From Nocardioides marmoribigeumensis (lineage in GTDB: Bacteria; Actinomycetota; Actinomycetes; Propionibacteriales; Nocardioidaceae), in the NCBI RefSeq assembly GCF_031458325.1, contig NZ_JAVDYG010000001.1:1550001-1614000 (forward strand): a stretch of DNA of 64,000 nt, in the 5' to 3' direction. Shown here piece by piece: positions 16,500 to 28,425 of the stretch (positions are counted from its first letter, which is position 1; the number at the start of each line of letters is the position of its first letter). The notes under the pieces were generated by a model. That model worked only from the letters and a program-made list of their open reading frames with translations, ran no database searches and had not been told where the DNA came from. The translations under genes were made by a program, and so were the position numbers.

Positions 16500-17645
16500 T
16501 CAGAGGCCGAGGTCGCGGCCGATGAGCTCCTTCATGATCTCGTTCGAGCCCGCCCAGATCTTCGAGACGCGGGCGTCCTTCCAGGCGCGGGCCACGCGGT
16601 ACTCGTTCATGAACCCGTAGCCGCCGTGGATCTGGACGCAGTGGTCGAGGATCTCGTTCTGGATCTGCGAGGTCCACCACTTGGCCTTGGCGGCGTCGGT
16701 GGGGGTGAGCTCCTTCTTGGAGTGGGAGATCACGCACTGGTCGATGTAGGCCTGCGTGACGTCGATCTGCGTGAACATCTCGGCGAACAGGAACTTGATG
16801 TGCTGGAAGGACCCGATGCCCTGGCCGAAGGCCTTGCGCTCCTTGGAGTACTCCAGCGTCTCGATCAGGATCTGCTTGGCGTGCGCCAGGTTGGAGATCG
16901 CGCAGCCCAGCCGCTCCTGCGGGAGGTTCTGCATCATGTGGATGAACCCGTTGTCGAGCTCGCCGATGATGTCGTCGTCGGTGCAGCGGACGTTCTCGAA
17001 GAACAGCTCGGCGGTGTCGGACTCGGGCTGGCCGACCTTGTCGAGCTTGCGACCGCGGCTGTAGCCCTCCTTGGTCGTCTCGACGCCGAACAGCGTGATC
17101 CCACGGGCCTTCTTCTCCGGGGAGGTGCGGGCCGCCACCACGACCAGGTCGGCGGAGTAGCCGTTGGTGATGAAGGTCTTCGACCCGTTGATCACCCAGT
17201 CGTCGCCGTCGCGGACCGCGGTCGTCTTGAGCGCGGCGAGGTCGGAGCCGCCGGAGGGCTCGGTCATGCCGATCGCGCAGAGGTTCTCACCGCTGGCGAC
17301 GCCGGGCAGCCAGCGCTTCTTCTGCTCGTCGGTGGTCAGCTCGACGAGGTACGGCGCCACGATGTCGGCGTGGATGCCCACGCAGGACGAGAGGGCGGCG
17401 TTGACGTGGCTGAGCTCCTCCATGAGCACCGCGTTGAAGCGGTAGTCGTTGGCCTGGAAGCCGCCGAACTCCTCGGGCACCTCGAGCCCGAGCAGGCCCG
17501 CCTCGCCGGCCTTGAGCCAGAAGTCACGACCGAACTGCTTGTTCTCGATGTGCTCCTCGAGGTGGGGCTCGACCTCGCGGGCGAGGAACTCGCGGACGGA
17601 GCTGCGGAAGTCCTCGTGGTCGGACTCGTAGATCTCACGCTTCAT
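16500..17645 (-). CDS. Acyl-CoA dehydrogenase
   Basis: A 381-residue flavoprotein of the acyl-CoA dehydrogenase family, catalysing alpha,beta-oxidation of an acyl-CoA with transfer to [20 protein letters not shown] binds FAD and substrate, [16 protein letters not shown] and the catalytic glutamate in [12 protein letters not shown] are present. Chain-length specificity cannot be read. Upstream, TACTGACCGGTAAC at 17664-17677 contains an ACCGGT core that could be a TetR-type site; this is weak. The inverted repeat at 16391-16497 follows immediately. Confidence 0.92.
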   Translation of the reverse strand: MKREIYESDHEDFRSSVREFLAREVEPHLEEHIENKQFGRDFWLKAGEAGLLGLEVPEEFGGFQANDYRFNAVLMEELSHVNAALSSCVGIHADIVAPYLVELTTDEQKKRWLPGVASGENLCAIGMTEPSGGSDLAALKTTAVRDGDDWVINGSKTFITNGYSADLVVVAARTSPEKKARGITLFGVETTKEGYSRGRKLDKVGQPESDTAELFFENVRCTDDDIIGELDNGFIHMMQNLPQERLGCAISNLAHAKQILIETLEYSKERKAFGQGIGSFQHIKFLFAEMFTQIDVTQAYIDQCVISHSKKELTPTDAAKAKWWTSQIQNEILDHCVQIHGGYGFMNEYRVARAWKDARVSKIWAGSNEIMKELIGRDLGL

Positions 17646-17764
17646 GGCACACCTCAGGCTGGCTACTGACCGGTAACGAACCTGCCCATTCTCTCAGGTC
17701 CCTCGCCCCCGGCGAAGGGGAACCTCAGTGGACTGCGCCACGCCGCACCGCCTCACCGGGACGG

Positions 17765-18715
<951 letters not shown>

Positions 18716-18719
18716 GGTG

Positions 18720-19541
18720 TCAGCTGGTGGGCGCGCCGATGGCGCCGCCGTCGTCCTTCCACCGCCCGATCTGCTTGTCCGGCACCGTCCCGTCGTCCTC
18801 CACGAGGGCGACCGGCGCGTGCGGCTCGTCGTGGGCGTGGACGTGCGGAGCCATCGGGCCCGGGTCGACCGGCGTGTGGGTGCCGGCGACGTGCTGCTGG
18901 TGCATCCGCCGCACCCACGCGCACAGCGCCTCCACCGATGTGGGGTCCGTGCGGGACAGGGCCAGCACCGGGCCACCGTCGCGGGCCGCGGTGGCGTCGG
19001 CGACCATCGTGTCGACGTCGACGTGGGGTCCGAGGTCGGTCTTGTTGATCACCAGCAGGTCGGCCCTCGCGATGCCGGGGCCGCCCTTGCGCGCCACGTC
19101 CCCACCGCCGGCGACGTCGAGCACGAAGACCTGCGCGTCGACCAGGCCCGGGGAGAACGTCGCGGTGAGGTTGTCCCCGCCGCTCTCGACGAGCACCACA
19201 TCGACGGGCGCGAAGTCACGCTCGAGGTCCTCGACGGCGAGCAGGTTCATCGTGATGTCGTCCCGGATCGCGGTGTGCGGGCACGCCCCGGTCTCGACCG
19301 CACGGATCCGCTCGGCCGGCAGCACGCCGGCGGAGCGCAGGAACCGCGCGTCCTCGTCGGTGTAGATGTCGTTGGTGATCACCGCCAGGCTGAGCTCGTC
19401 GGCCAGGTGACGGCACACGAGCGCGATCAACGAGCTCTTCCCGGTCCCCACGGGTCCGGCGACGCCGAGACGGAGCGCTCGCCGGGCGCTGGTCTCGGTC
19501 GGAGGGACGTCCGTGGTGGCCGGGGCCGGGGTCTGCGTCAT
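18720..19541 (-). CDS. ureG: Urease accessory GTPase UreG
   Basis: A 273-residue nickel chaperone GTPase. P-loop GPVGTGKSS, the nickel-binding CPH in [22 protein letters not shown] and the NKTD G4 motif are all intact. It is longer than the usual 200-230 residues because of N-terminal and C-terminal extensions, the latter His-rich (HVHAHDEPH), which may store nickel. It overlaps ureD by 4 nt. Because ureC is truncated and ureF frameshifted, its present function is doubtful unless another urease exists. Confidence 0.9.
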   Translation of the reverse strand: MTQTPAPATTDVPPTETSARRALRLGVAGPVGTGKSSLIALVCRHLADELSLAVITNDIYTDEDARFLRSAGVLPAERIRAVETGACPHTAIRDDITMNLLAVEDLERDFAPVDVVLVESGGDNLTATFSPGLVDAQVFVLDVAGGGDVARKGGPGIARADLLVINKTDLGPHVDVDTMVADATAARDGGPVLALSRTDPTSVEALCAWVRRMHQQHVAGTHTPVDPGPMAPHVHAHDEPHAPVALVEDDGTVPDKQIGRWKDDGGAIGAPTS

Positions 19542-20443
19542 GAGGGTGCTCCTTCGTGGTCACGGCTCGCGTGCCCATCTCGTGTGGTGGTGTCGGTCGC
19601 GGGCCGTGGAGCCCACGGCTCGCCGAGCGCCGCGAGACCGGCCGCGAGGTGGCGGCGCAGCGCCAGGTTGTCGTCGGCCAGGGCGGTGAGCAGCACGGCC
19701 GGGCCTTCCAAGGGCAGCACCGCCGCGCCCGCGTCCAGGACCCGAGCGGCCGGTGGCCGGGTGGTCCAGCCGGGGTCGACGACCAGCGTCGAGCCGACCG
19801 CACGGTGCTCACCGAGCACCGGGGGCGAGGCGGACTCGACGGTGCCGACCTCGAGGTCCTGGCGGTAGAGCGGCCGCCCGGCCAGTCGGACGCTGACCCG
19901 CTGCCGCACCTGCCCGCCGCGCTCACCGTGACGTCCCATCAGGATCTCCTCGCGCATGAGGAACCGGGCACCGTCCTCCAGCCGGACGACGACCTCGTTG
20001 AGGTGGTCGCAGCCGCGGGCGGCGATCATCGGCTCCGGAAGCCAAATCAAGGTGCCGCCGGCCGCCACGTGGACCCGGACCCGGGTGCGGGACTGCCGGC
20101 CGTGCGGTCCGGGGAGCAGCAGCGTCGGCGAGATCTCGGCGAGCACGAGCGAGGTGCCCGCACCGACCTCGACGGTGAGGTCCAGCTCGTCACCGCCGAC
20201 CCGCCCCGCGGCGCCGGCCGTCAACGCGACCCGGAGGACGTCGGTGACCCCGGCCGCCCACGGCTCCGACGTCTTCGCCCGGGCCATCCGCAGGAGCAAC
20301 GGCGCTTCGGAGTAGAGCCTGGACGCGCAGGTGCGCACCGAGCCGTCGGCCGCCGACCGCAGCTCGGTGACCAGGTGCGCTCGGGCCCGCATCCGGGCAC
20401 CCGTCCCCGGGCGCCGGTCGACCTCCACCACCGGTGCGCTCAT
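19538..20443 (-). CDS. ureD: Urease accessory protein UreD
   Basis: A 301-residue protein with UreD features: [19 protein letters not shown], the [24 protein letters not shown] core, [14 protein letters not shown] and [13 protein letters not shown]-like segment ([13 protein letters not shown]). UreD forms the scaffold for nickel delivery with UreF and UreG. The frame is complete, with 4-nt overlaps to ureG (downstream) and ureF (upstream). Confidence 0.85.
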   Translation of the reverse strand: MSAPVVEVDRRPGTGARMRARAHLVTELRSAADGSVRTCASRLYSEAPLLLRMARAKTSEPWAAGVTDVLRVALTAGAAGRVGGDELDLTVEVGAGTSLVLAEISPTLLLPGPHGRQSRTRVRVHVAAGGTLIWLPEPMIAARGCDHLNEVVVRLEDGARFLMREEILMGRHGERGGQVRQRVSVRLAGRPLYRQDLEVGTVESASPPVLGEHRAVGSTLVVDPGWTTRPPAARVLDAGAAVLPLEGPAVLLTALADDNLALRRHLAAGLAALGEPWAPRPATDTTTRDGHASRDHEGAPS

Positions 20444-21182
20444 GAGGCGAACAGCCGCATCGTGACGGTCGTGTGCTGCTCGGCGGCGACGTCGAGCAGC
20501 GGAGCGCCCGCGGCCGGAAGGTCGTCGAGGTCACCGCAGCTCGCCGCCACGGCGGTCGCCGCCAGCGTCCCCAGCTCGCCGCCGACCCGGGACAGGCACG
20601 CGTGGGTGGCGAACGGGTCCAGGCTCAGCAGCCGCAGGCTGCGGCGGTGGGCCCGGCGACCACCTCGTGCAGGGCCAGCATCGCCGCCTCGATCCGGACG
20701 AGGCCGAAGGACGCCGCGGCAGCACCCAGCGCGACCGGTTGGTGCGGGGTCCGACCCAGGTGGGCGAGCCGCGGGTCGGGGCGGATCGCCTCGAGGACCC
20801 GCAACAGCTGCCGTCCCAGCTGCCGTGACGTCGCGCGCTGCGCAGGTGACGGCATGCGGGCGTCGGTCTCGAGGTCCAGCGTCGTCAGCCGGGGGACGTC
20901 ACCGTCGGTCACCGCCCCGCACGCGGCCGAGGCGACCCCGGCGGCGACCAGCCCCACGGTGGCAGCACGACCGCGCAGGAACGACTCCAAGGACGCGATG
21001 TCGTGGACCCGGCCAGCCTCGATGGACGGCTCGAGGCCACCGGAGTGGGCGTAGCCGCCGGCCGGGAACCGGCCGTCGGCGAGCAGCAGCAGCGCGGCCA
21101 GGCCGCCCGCACCCTTCCCGCCGACGTCGAACGCACGCCGGTCGTCCTCGGCGTGAGCCATGTCCTCGATCGGCGACGACAT
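20440..21182 (-). pseudogene. ureF: Urease accessory gene ureF with a -1 frameshift
   Basis: ATG 21182 opens a UreF frame (LLLADGRFPAGGYAHSGGLE, QLGRQLLRVLEAIRPDP, ALHEVVAGPTAA) that stops at 20625. The missing C-terminus continues in another frame from about 20640: RLLSLDPFATHACLSRVGGE to [13 protein letters not shown], ending at 20440 where it overlaps ureD. Loss of one base in the Ala-Ala-Val codons near 20641 accounts for it. A sequencing error is possible, but the damaged ureC beside it favours real decay. Confidence 0.85.
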
Positions 21183-21293
21183 CGGACCTCCGACCCGACT
21201 ACTGGAGATAGCCGTAGTCGTCATCACACCACGCGGGCCAAACCCCGGCGGGCCCGGGTTGCCCGCACGGGACGACGGCAACGATCCAGACCG

Positions 21294-22241
21294 TCAGGCG
21301 CGGCGGCGGGCGATCTCGTAGAGCGCGACCCCGGCGGCGACCCCGGCATTGAGCGACTCCAGCTGGTTGGTCATCGGGATCGAGACCAGCTGGTCGCAGG
21401 TCTCCGAGACCAGGCGGCCGAGCCCGTCGCCCTCGGAGCCGACGACGAGCACCAGCGGCCCGTCGGCGAGGTCGAGGTCGGGCAGGGAGACCTCCCCGTC
21501 GGCGGCCAGGCCGACGACCATGCAGCCCGCCTCCTGGAGGTCCTTGAGCGCGCGCACCAGGTTGGTCGCCTGCGCGACCGGGATGCGCGCGGCGGCGCCC
21601 GCGGAGGTCTTCCACGCCGACGCGGTCATGCCCGCGGCACGTCGCTCCGGGATGACGACGCCGTGCGCGCCGAACCCGGCCGCGGAGCGTACGACGGCCC
21701 CGAGGTTGCGCGGGTCCGTCACCGAGTCCAGCGCGACGATCAGCGGGGGCTCACCGGCCTCGGCGGCGCGGTCGAGCAGGTCGGTGTGGTGGGCGTAGGT
21801 GTACGGCGGCACCTTGGCCGCCAGCCCCTGGTGCACCGCGCGGTCGGTGAGCCGGTCGAGCTCGTTCTTGGTGACCTCGAGCAGCGCGATGCCCCGCTCG
21901 GCCACGATGCGGAACACCTCGCGGAGCCGGCCGTCGCGCTCGGCCCCCTCGGCGACGTACACCGTGGTGACCGGCACCCCGGCCCGCAGCGCCTCGACGA
22001 CGGAGTTGCGGCCGGCGACCCACTCGGTGTCGGTCTGCTTGGAGCGCCGCGGGCGACCCTTCGAGGACTCGGCCTCGGCGCGCTTCTTGGCCTTGAACGC
22101 CTTGTGGTTCTCGCGCTCGGCGGCCTTGGGGGTGGGTCCCCTGCCCTCGAGGCCACGGCGCACGCGTCCGCCGGAGCCCGCCGTGGGGTTGCCGCCGGCC
22201 CGCTTGCGGACCGCTCCGCGTCGGGATGAGTTGCCGGGCAT
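21294..22241 (-). CDS. rlmB: 23S rRNA (guanosine-2'-O-)-methyltransferase RlmB
   Basis: A 315-residue SpoU-class methyltransferase. The basic Arg/Lys-rich N-terminal 65 residues are followed by the substrate-binding domain ([16 protein letters not shown]) and the trefoil-knot catalytic domain: [25 protein letters not shown] and the [19 protein letters not shown] motif. It methylates a 23S rRNA guanosine. It follows cysS by 30 nt in the same direction, the usual actinobacterial order. Confidence 0.92.
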   Translation of the reverse strand: MPGNSSRRGAVRKRAGGNPTAGSGGRVRRGLEGRGPTPKAAERENHKAFKAKKRAEAESSKGRPRRSKQTDTEWVAGRNSVVEALRAGVPVTTVYVAEGAERDGRLREVFRIVAERGIALLEVTKNELDRLTDRAVHQGLAAKVPPYTYAHHTDLLDRAAEAGEPPLIVALDSVTDPRNLGAVVRSAAGFGAHGVVIPERRAAGMTASAWKTSAGAAARIPVAQATNLVRALKDLQEAGCMVVGLAADGEVSLPDLDLADGPLVLVVGSEGDGLGRLVSETCDQLVSIPMTNQLESLNAGVAAGVALYEIARRRA

Positions 22242-22271
22242 GTGGTGTCCTGTTCGTGAGGGGTGGAGGGA

Positions 22272-23684
22272 TCAGCGGAGCGACCAGGAGGAGCCCTGGG
22301 GCCCGTCCTCGATCTCGATGCCGGCCGCCTTGACCTGGTCGCGGATCGCGTCGGCGGTGGCGAAGTCCTTGGCGGCTCGGGCTTCTTGTCGTTGTGACAG
22401 GAGATGGCCGACGAGGGTGTCGACCGCGGAGCGGAGCAGCTCCTCGTCGCCGCCGCCCGAGCCCCGGTCCCAGGCCGGGTCGAACGGGTCGAGCCCGAGG
22501 ACCGCCAGCATGCCGCGGACGGAGCCGGCCGCGCCGCGCAGCGCGGTCTCGTCGCCGGAGGTGAGCGCCTTGTTGCCCTCGCGCACGACCTCGAAGATCG
22601 CGGCGAAGGCGGCGGGGGTCGACAGGTCGTCGTCGAGGGCGGTCTCGAAGTCGGCGCACGAGACGCCCAGCGGCACCTCACCACCGATGACTTCCTGTGC
22701 ACGCGACAAGAAGTGCTCGATGCGCTGGAAGCCCTGCGCGGCCTCGTCGAGCGCCTCGAACGAGAACTCCACGTGGGAGCGGTAGTGCGCCGAGACCATG
22801 TAGTAGCGCAGCTCGATGGCGCGCACCCGCTGGAGCACCGCGGGCACGACGAGGCTGTTGCCCAGCGACTTGCTCATCTTCTCGCCGGCGGTCGTGATCC
22901 ACGCGTTGTGCATCCACGTGGAGGCGAAGCCGAACCCGGCCGCGCGCGACTGGGCCTGCTCGTTCTCGTGGTGCGGGAAGCGCAGGTCGAGCCCGCCGCC
23001 GTGGATGTCGAAGGCCTCACCGAGGTACTTCGAGGCCATCGCCGAGCACTCGATGTGCCACCCCGGGCGGCCGCGGCCCCACGGGGCGGGCCACGACGCG
23101 GTCTCCGGCTCGCTGTCCTTGCGGCCCTTCCACAGCGCGAAGTCGCGGGGGTCCCGCTTGCCGCGGGGGTCGGCGTCCTCGGCGGGGGTCATGTCGTCGA
23201 CGCGCTGCCCCGACACCTCGCCGTACGACGGCCAGGAGCGCACGTCGAAGTAGACGTCGCCCGAGCCGTCGGCGGCGGTGTAGGCGTGGCCCCGCTCGAT
23301 CAGCCGCTGGATCAGCTCGACCATCTCGGGGATGTGGCCGGTGGCCAGCGGCTCGTAGGTCGGGGGCAGCAGGTTGAGCGCGTCGTAGGCGGCGGTGAGC
23401 TCGCGCTGCATGGCGTAGGCGAGGTTGTACCAGGGCCGCCCCTGCTCGGCCGACTTCACCAGGATCTTGTCGTCGATGTCGGTGATGTTGCGGATGAAGG
23501 TGACCTCGAGGCCGCGGTAGGTCAGCCAGCGCCGCAGCACGTCGAAGTTCACCGCCGACCGCACGTGGCCGACGTGGGGCTCGCTCTGCACGGTCAGGCC
23601 ACAGACGTAGATCCCCACCCGGCCCTCGTGCAGGGGCACGAAGTCGCGGACCTCGCGGGAGACGGAGTCGTAGAGCCTGATCAC
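22272..23684 (-). CDS. cysS: Cysteinyl-tRNA synthetase
   Basis: A 470-residue class I synthetase. The HIGH-type motif is [10 protein letters not shown], zinc ligands include CGLTVQ and the HIECSAMA and HHENEQAQS segments, and EKMSKSLGN is the KMSKS loop. GTG 23684 is chosen because TAGAAT lies at 23691-23696, 6 nt upstream, giving a leaderless transcript; MIRLYDS is the usual N-terminus. Confidence 0.95.
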   Translation of the reverse strand: MIRLYDSVSREVRDFVPLHEGRVGIYVCGLTVQSEPHVGHVRSAVNFDVLRRWLTYRGLEVTFIRNITDIDDKILVKSAEQGRPWYNLAYAMQRELTAAYDALNLLPPTYEPLATGHIPEMVELIQRLIERGHAYTAADGSGDVYFDVRSWPSYGEVSGQRVDDMTPAEDADPRGKRDPRDFALWKGRKDSEPETASWPAPWGRGRPGWHIECSAMASKYLGEAFDIHGGGLDLRFPHHENEQAQSRAAGFGFASTWMHNAWITTAGEKMSKSLGNSLVVPAVLQRVRAIELRYYMVSAHYRSHVEFSFEALDEAAQGFQRIEHFLSRAQEVIGGEVPLGVSCADFETALDDDLSTPAAFAAIFEVVREGNKALTSGDETALRGAAGSVRGMLAVLGLDPFDPAWDRGSGGGDEELLRSAVDTLVGHLLSQRQEARAAKDFATADAIRDQVKAAGIEIEDGPQGSSWSLR

Positions 23685-23800
23685 CGGGCGATTCTACGGG
23701 GAGCACGGGCTCGCGCTGCCCGCCGCGGGATCACCCACCCCCGCGGGGCAGATGTGACGAAAACGCACCAACGGGACACGAGCGCACGTACCGTCGTGCG

Positions 23801-25060
23801 GTGCGCACGCTCCTCGTCCCCCTCGCGGCCCTCGCGGTCGTGGTCTCGACAGGCTCGACCACCGAGGCCCGGCCGACCACCGAGGTCCGGTCGACCACCG
23901 TGGCCCGGCCGACCACCGACGCCCGCGCGACGGCCCCCGCCCGGCACGTGTCCTACCGCTCCTGGGACACCGACGACCAGCTCCGCGCCGGCACGCTCCG
24001 GGGCACCACCGTGACCAGCGGGACGGTCCGCCTCGCGCCGGGGGCCGACCGCGGCACGTGGACGAGTCCGTGGGTGACCCCGCGCTTCGCCGCGACCGAG
24101 CTGATCCCGAGCTGGGACGCGATGACCCCCGGCGCGTCCCGCCTGGTCGTCGAGGTCCGCGGCCGCACGAGCGCCGGACCGACCAGCTGGGACACCGCCG
24201 CCACCTGGGCGTACGGCGACCGCTGGCTCCGCCGGGCCAGCGGCAGCTCCCAGCCCGACGACGGTGGCCGGATGTCCTACGACACCTGGCTGACCAACGC
24301 CTCGGCCGGCGTGTCCGGCTGGCAGCTCCGGGTCACGCTGCGCCGCCCCGCGGGCAGCACCGCGGCCCCCTCGGTCGACACCGTCGGCGCGGTCGCCAGC
24401 CGGCTGCCGCAGGTCAGCGACGTCACCACCTCGACCCCCCGCCCGGCGCCCAACAAGGCCCTGGGCACGGTCCTCCCGGTCCCCCGCTTCAGCCAGATGA
24501 CCCACGAGGGCGACTACCCGCAGTACGACGGCGGCGGCGAGGCCTGGTGCTCCCCCACCTCGACCACGATGGTGCTGGGCTACTACGACGCCCTGCCCAG
24601 CCCGTCGGCGTACTCCTGGGTGGCGGACGGCCACCCCGACCCGCAGGTCGACCACGCCGCGCGCATGGTCTACGACGCGACGCTGCAGGGCACGGGCAAC
24701 TGGGCGTTCAACACCGCCTACGCCGCCCGACGGGCGGGCCGCGCCCACGTCACCCGGCTGCGCGACCTGCGCGGGGCCGAGGCGTGGATCGCCAAGGGCG
24801 TGCCCCTGGTCGTCTCCGTCTCGTTCGGCCGCGGCCAGCTGACCGGCGCGCCGATCTCGAGCACCGCCGGCCACCTGCTCGTGATCGTCGGCTTCACCAG
24901 GTCGGGCGACGTCGTGGTCAACGACCCGGCGGCGGCGACCAGGAAGGGCGTGCGCCGCACCTACGACCGGGGCCAGTTCGAGGACGCGTGGCTCAAGCGC
25001 TACCCCTCCGGCGGCTCGATGAAGGGCTCCGGCGGCGTGGCGTACGTCATCCGCCGATGA
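23801..25060 (+). CDS. Secreted C39-like cysteine peptidase
   Basis: A 419-residue exported protein. GTG 23801 follows TACCGT by 6 nt and starts a signal peptide (RTLLVPLAALAVVVS). A low-complexity linker of TTEAR/TTEVR/TTVAR/TTDAR repeats follows. Residues about 45-200 are a beta-rich accessory domain. The C-terminal domain is peptidase C39_2-like with Cys in EAWCSPTST, His in AGHLLVIVGF and Asp in VVNDPAA. Substrate unknown; probably acts in the cell wall space. Confidence 0.82.
   Translation: MRTLLVPLAALAVVVSTGSTTEARPTTEVRSTTVARPTTDARATAPARHVSYRSWDTDDQLRAGTLRGTTVTSGTVRLAPGADRGTWTSPWVTPRFAATELIPSWDAMTPGASRLVVEVRGRTSAGPTSWDTAATWAYGDRWLRRASGSSQPDDGGRMSYDTWLTNASAGVSGWQLRVTLRRPAGSTAAPSVDTVGAVASRLPQVSDVTTSTPRPAPNKALGTVLPVPRFSQMTHEGDYPQYDGGGEAWCSPTSTTMVLGYYDALPSPSAYSWVADGHPDPQVDHAARMVYDATLQGTGNWAFNTAYAARRAGRAHVTRLRDLRGAEAWIAKGVPLVVSVSFGRGQLTGAPISSTAGHLLVIVGFTRSGDVVVNDPAAATRKGVRRTYDRGQFEDAWLKRYPSGGSMKGSGGVAYVIRR
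23843..23932 (+). repeat. GTGGTCTCGAC...CTCGACCAC repeat expanded into an 18-bp tandem array
   Basis: GTGGTCTCGACAGGCTCGAC starting near 23843 matches a dispersed palindromic element common in actinobacterial genomes (its complement reads as VVEPVETT). It is followed by four degenerate 18-bp units (GACCACCGAGGCCCGGCC type). The array lies wholly within the coding sequence of the peptidase and makes its linker. Related GTCGAGACCAC sequence recurs at 61497-61506. Confidence 0.65.
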
Positions 25061-25106
25061 CGCCGCGGCGCGTGTAGCCGGCGCCCGGGCGGGACACAGG
25101 ACCACC

Positions 25107-25667
25107 ATGACCGACACCAAGGACCTTCCCGAGGGCGACGTCGTCGCCATCCTGCTCGAGCAGCACCAGCGCATCGAGGACCTCCTCGACGAGGTGGGCA
25201 CCAGCGAGGGCGACGAGCGCCAGCAGCTCTTCGAGGAGCTCCGCGCCCTCCTCGCCGTGCACGAGACGGCCGAGGAGATGGTCCTGCGCCCGGTCACGAT
25301 CGACGTGGCCGGCAAGGACGTCGCCGACGCCCGCAACGACGAGGAGCGCGAGGCCAACAAGGTGCTCAAGACCCTCGAGGCGGTCGACGCGGCCGGCGAC
25401 GACTTCCTGACCACGTTCGAGGAACTCCGGGCCGCGGTGCTCGCGCACGCCAAGGCGGAGGAGACCGAGGAGTTCCCCGCGATCCTCGCCGGCTGCGACG
25501 AGGACCAGCGACGCGGCATGGGCACCCTGCTGCGCGCCGCGGAGAAGGTCGCCCCGACCCGGGCCCACCCGATCGCCGCGGGCTCGCCCGTGCGCCAGGC
25601 AGCGCTCGGGCCGATGGCCTCGGTCGTCGACCGGACCCGCGACGCCATCTCGGCCGCCCTGTCCTGA
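25107..25667 (+). CDS. Hemerythrin HHE domain protein
   Basis: A 186-residue four-helix protein with the pattern of hemerythrin-like domains: LLEQHQRIEDLLDEV, AVHETAEEMVLRPV, and AHAKAEETEEFPAIL, providing His and Glu ligands for a diiron site. A C-terminal 40-residue extension is Ala/Pro-rich. Likely roles are oxygen or nitrosative stress sensing or iron binding in the cytosol; not resolved from sequence. Monocistronic. Confidence 0.85.
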   Translation: MTDTKDLPEGDVVAILLEQHQRIEDLLDEVGTSEGDERQQLFEELRALLAVHETAEEMVLRPVTIDVAGKDVADARNDEEREANKVLKTLEAVDAAGDDFLTTFEELRAAVLAHAKAEETEEFPAILAGCDEDQRRGMGTLLRAAEKVAPTRAHPIAAGSPVRQAALGPMASVVDRTRDAISAALS

Positions 25668-25731
25668 GCCGGGGTTGAACCGCACCGGCCGGGGATACTC
25701 CGGACGTCCCGACCCCTCACCAGGAGCAGCC

Positions 25732-26244
25732 TTGAGCATCTCGACGAGCGCCCTGCGCGCCCTGCACGACGTCGGTCTCGCCGCCTGGTTCGGCGGCGGG
25801 CTGATGGGGGCGGTGGGGGTCAACAGCACCGCCCGACGGGCCGACAACCTCTCCGAGCGCCACGAGCTCTCCGCCCACCCGTGGGAGCGCTGGGCGCCGG
25901 TCAACGCGGCCGCCGTCGGTGCCCACCTGGTCGGTGCCACCGGCCTGCTGCTCACCGACCGGGACACCCTGGCCCACCGGCCCGGGGCCCGCAGGACCGC
26001 CCTGGTCAAGGGCGGGCTGACCGGCGCCGCGCTCGCGCTGACCGTGCTGGCCGAGCGCCGGGCCGCCCTGGTGGAGCGTCAGGCCGCGCAGTCGGGGGCC
26101 GGTCCCGACGAGCCGGGCAACCTCTCGCCGGGCGACTTCGCCCACGCCCAGGACGAGCTGCGGGTGCTGCGTTGGTCGGTGACCGGCCTGACCGGCGTCG
26201 TCCTGGTCCTCGGCTCGGTTCAGGCGCGCAGGTCGACCCAGTAG
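25732..26244 (+). CDS. Small integral membrane protein
   Basis: About 170 residues with three or four hydrophobic helices (LHDVGLAAWFGGGLMGAVGV, the HLVGATGLLL helix, and a C-terminal VTGLTGVVLVLGSV). TTG 25732 follows CAGGAGCAGCC and is preferred to an upstream ATG at 25675 that has no RBS. No family recognised; similar proteins of unknown function are frequent in this group. Its last 25 nt overlap the convergent GNAT gene. Confidence 0.6.
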   Translation: MSISTSALRALHDVGLAAWFGGGLMGAVGVNSTARRADNLSERHELSAHPWERWAPVNAAAVGAHLVGATGLLLTDRDTLAHRPGARRTALVKGGLTGAALALTVLAERRAALVERQAAQSGAGPDEPGNLSPGDFAHAQDELRVLRWSVTGLTGVVLVLGSVQARRSTQ

Positions 26245-26783
26245 CGCCGCTTGCCGTGGCGCACGTCCTCGAGCACCCCGCCGTTGCGCAGGATGGTCGC
26301 CGCGGACGCCTCGTTGTCGTCGTCGCAGGTGATCAGCGCGCGGTCGACGCCCAGGGAGCGCAGGTGGTCCAGCCCCCACGCGCAGGCGTACGTCGCGAGG
26401 CCGCGCCGGCGCGCGGACGGCCGGACTGAGTAGCCGATGTGGCCGCCCTCCTCGAGCCGGAAGTCGTTGAGCTCGTGCCGCACCGACAGGAACCCGAGCA
26501 CCTGGTCGCGCTCGGTGATCCAGCGCTTGGTGTCCGGCACCATCGCGAAGCCGCGGGCCACGTCGCCGTCGGCGAGCCGGGGCATCGCCTCGGCGTACGC
26601 CGCGAACCGCTCGGGGTCGGCGAGGTCGCCGGCGAACCACGGCTCGCCCCGCACCTCGTCGAGCGGCAGGTGGTCGGGCGTGATGCCGGAGCCGTGCGGG
26701 TAGTCGCCGGCGGCGGCGTACTCCGCCAGCGCCTCGAGGAACGGCGAGTGCAACGACGGGCGCGGGACGACGAGCTCGGGCAT
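26220..26783 (-). CDS. GNAT family N-acetyltransferase
   Basis: A 187-residue acetyltransferase. The acetyl-CoA loop is in VRPSARRRGLATYACAWGL, preceded by the GHIGYSV strand and followed by RALITCDDDNEAS, typical of the GNAT fold. The substrate is unknown. TAGGCT at 26790-26795 lies 6 nt before ATG 26783, consistent with leaderless transcription. Confidence 0.88.
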   Translation of the reverse strand: MPELVVPRPSLHSPFLEALAEYAAAGDYPHGSGITPDHLPLDEVRGEPWFAGDLADPERFAAYAEAMPRLADGDVARGFAMVPDTKRWITERDQVLGFLSVRHELNDFRLEEGGHIGYSVRPSARRRGLATYACAWGLDHLRSLGVDRALITCDDDNEASAATILRNGGVLEDVRHGKRRYWVDLRA

Positions 26784-26823
26784 TAGTCGAGCCTAGGAAA
26801 CCCAGCCCTGCAAGGCGATCGGT

Positions 26824-28386
26824 TTACTCCGCGGTGAACTCGACGGAGTCCCAGCCGGAGGCGCCGTCGGGCACCACGTCGGTGCGCACCGACGTCTGGG
26901 TCTCGCCCGACCGGTCGGTGGCGCGGACGGTGAGCCGGTGCACGCCGGGGCCGACGTCGACCGTGCCGTGCCACTGCACCCAGGTGTCGACCGAGGGCAC
27001 CCGGGCCAGCTCGACCTCCTGCCAGCCCTTGCCGTCGAGCTGCACCTCCACCTTGTCGATGCCGAGGTGCTGGGCCCAGGCGACGCCCGCGACGGTCACC
27101 GAGCCGGCCGCGACGCGGTGGTTGGCGCGGGGCACGTCGATGCGCGACTGGGTCTTGATCGGGCACTTCTCCGCCCACCCGCGCTCGGTCCAGAACGCGT
27201 CGACGTCGGAGAACCGCGTGACCTCGAGGTCGACCAGCCACTTCGTGGCGGAGACGAAGCCGTAGAGGCCGGGCACGACCATCCGCACCGGGAACCCGTG
27301 CTCGACCGGCAGCGGCTCGCCGTTCATCGCGATCGCCAGCAGCGCGTCGCGGCCGTCGGTCAGCGCCTGCACCGGGGTCCCGCAGGTCCAGCCGTCCTCG
27401 GAGGTCTGCAGGACCGCGTCCGCGCCGTCCTGCACCCCCGCCTCGCGCAGCAGGTCGGCGATGCGGACGCCGCTCCAGTGGGCGTTGCCGACCAGCGACC
27501 CGCCCACCTCGTTGGACACGCAGCAGAGCGTCACCCAGGCCTCGGTGAGCTCGCGGGCCAGGAGGTCGTCGTAGGACAGCCGGATCTCCTTGTCGACCAT
27601 CCCGTGGATGCGCAGCGACCAGTCCTCCTTGCGGATCGCGGGCACGCCGATGGTGGTGTCGATCAGGTAGAAGTCGCGGTTGGGCGTGCGCCAGGGCGCC
27701 AGGCCCTCGAGACCGAGGTCGGCGCCGGCGGGGACCGTCCCGCGGGTCACCGGCAGGTCGAGCGAGGCGATGTCGCGCTCGACCTCGCGGCGCTTGCGGC
27801 CGAACATCCCACCCACCAGACCGGCGGCCGCGGCCCCCAGGCCGACGAGCACGGCCCGGCGCAGGAAGGTACGCCGCCCGGCGTCCGCCCCGGCCGCCCC
27901 GTCCGGCCGGTCCGCCTCGTCCGCCCCGTCCCGGTCGGCCCCGCGCAACGGGTCCAGCAGCACCGGCAGCACGAGCAGCCACGTGACCAGGCCGGTGACG
28001 ACGGGCAGGAGGGAGGCCGGGTCGGCACCGGGTCGGCCGAGCGCGCAGGCCCCGGCGACCACCGCCATCGCGAGGAAGACGCCCTGGCCGCTCAGGTTGC
28101 TCCGCAGCCCCACCCGGCCGGCGACGGCGGCGAGCACGAGGAGGCCGACCAGCGTGCCGGCGCGCAGGAGCGGCTTGTCGTTCTGGCCCACCACGCTGAC
28201 CAGCAGGTGGGCGATCTTGCCGGGCGTGAGCTCGATGACGGTCTCGGAGACCGCGCTCAACGGGGAGAGCCGCTGGCCCAGCAGCGAGGAGGTCGCCAGG
28301 GCCACTCCGAGGCCCGCAGCGCCGGTGAGGAGACCGGCGAGCGCGGCCGACCACCCCGCCACCCGGTCCTGTCGCATGCCCTCCAT
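26824..28386 (-). CDS. Membrane-anchored molybdopterin oxidoreductase (sulfite oxidase family)
   Basis: About 520 residues. The N-terminal 150 residues contain four or five transmembrane helices, then a twin-Arg-like [12 protein letters not shown] segment with another helix. The catalytic domain is of the sulfite oxidase/YedY type: [12 protein letters not shown], the molybdenum-ligand Cys in [11 protein letters not shown], and [16 protein letters not shown]-terminal beta-sandwich dimerisation domain follows ([14 protein letters not shown]). ATG 28386 is one of several possible starts (28377, 28413). Substrate and electron partner unknown; it would face the outside. Confidence 0.85.
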   Translation of the reverse strand: MEGMRQDRVAGWSAALAGLLTGAAGLGVALATSSLLGQRLSPLSAVSETVIELTPGKIAHLLVSVVGQNDKPLLRAGTLVGLLVLAAVAGRVGLRSNLSGQGVFLAMAVVAGACALGRPGADPASLLPVVTGLVTWLLVLPVLLDPLRGADRDGADEADRPDGAAGADAGRRTFLRRAVLVGLGAAAAGLVGGMFGRKRREVERDIASLDLPVTRGTVPAGADLGLEGLAPWRTPNRDFYLIDTTIGVPAIRKEDWSLRIHGMVDKEIRLSYDDLLARELTEAWVTLCCVSNEVGGSLVGNAHWSGVRIADLLREAGVQDGADAVLQTSEDGWTCGTPVQALTDGRDALLAIAMNGEPLPVEHGFPVRMVVPGLYGFVSATKWLVDLEVTRFSDVDAFWTERGWAEKCPIKTQSRIDVPRANHRVAAGSVTVAGVAWAQHLGIDKVEVQLDGKGWQEVELARVPSVDTWVQWHGTVDVGPGVHRLTVRATDRSGETQTSVRTDVVPDGASGWDSVEFTAE

Positions 28387-28425
28387 CGTGGACCATCCAT
28401 CCAACGGATGCGCCATGATGCGGTC

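Noticed and set aside
23731-23916. Small minus-strand protein containing VVEPVETT
   Set aside because: This string is the translation of a widespread DNA repeat and is antisense to the peptidase signal peptide.
25787-25796. Further family B repeat (GTTCGGCGGC) at 25.8 kb
   Set aside because: Single occurrence within a coding sequence (WFGGG), no inverted partner at 53 bp.
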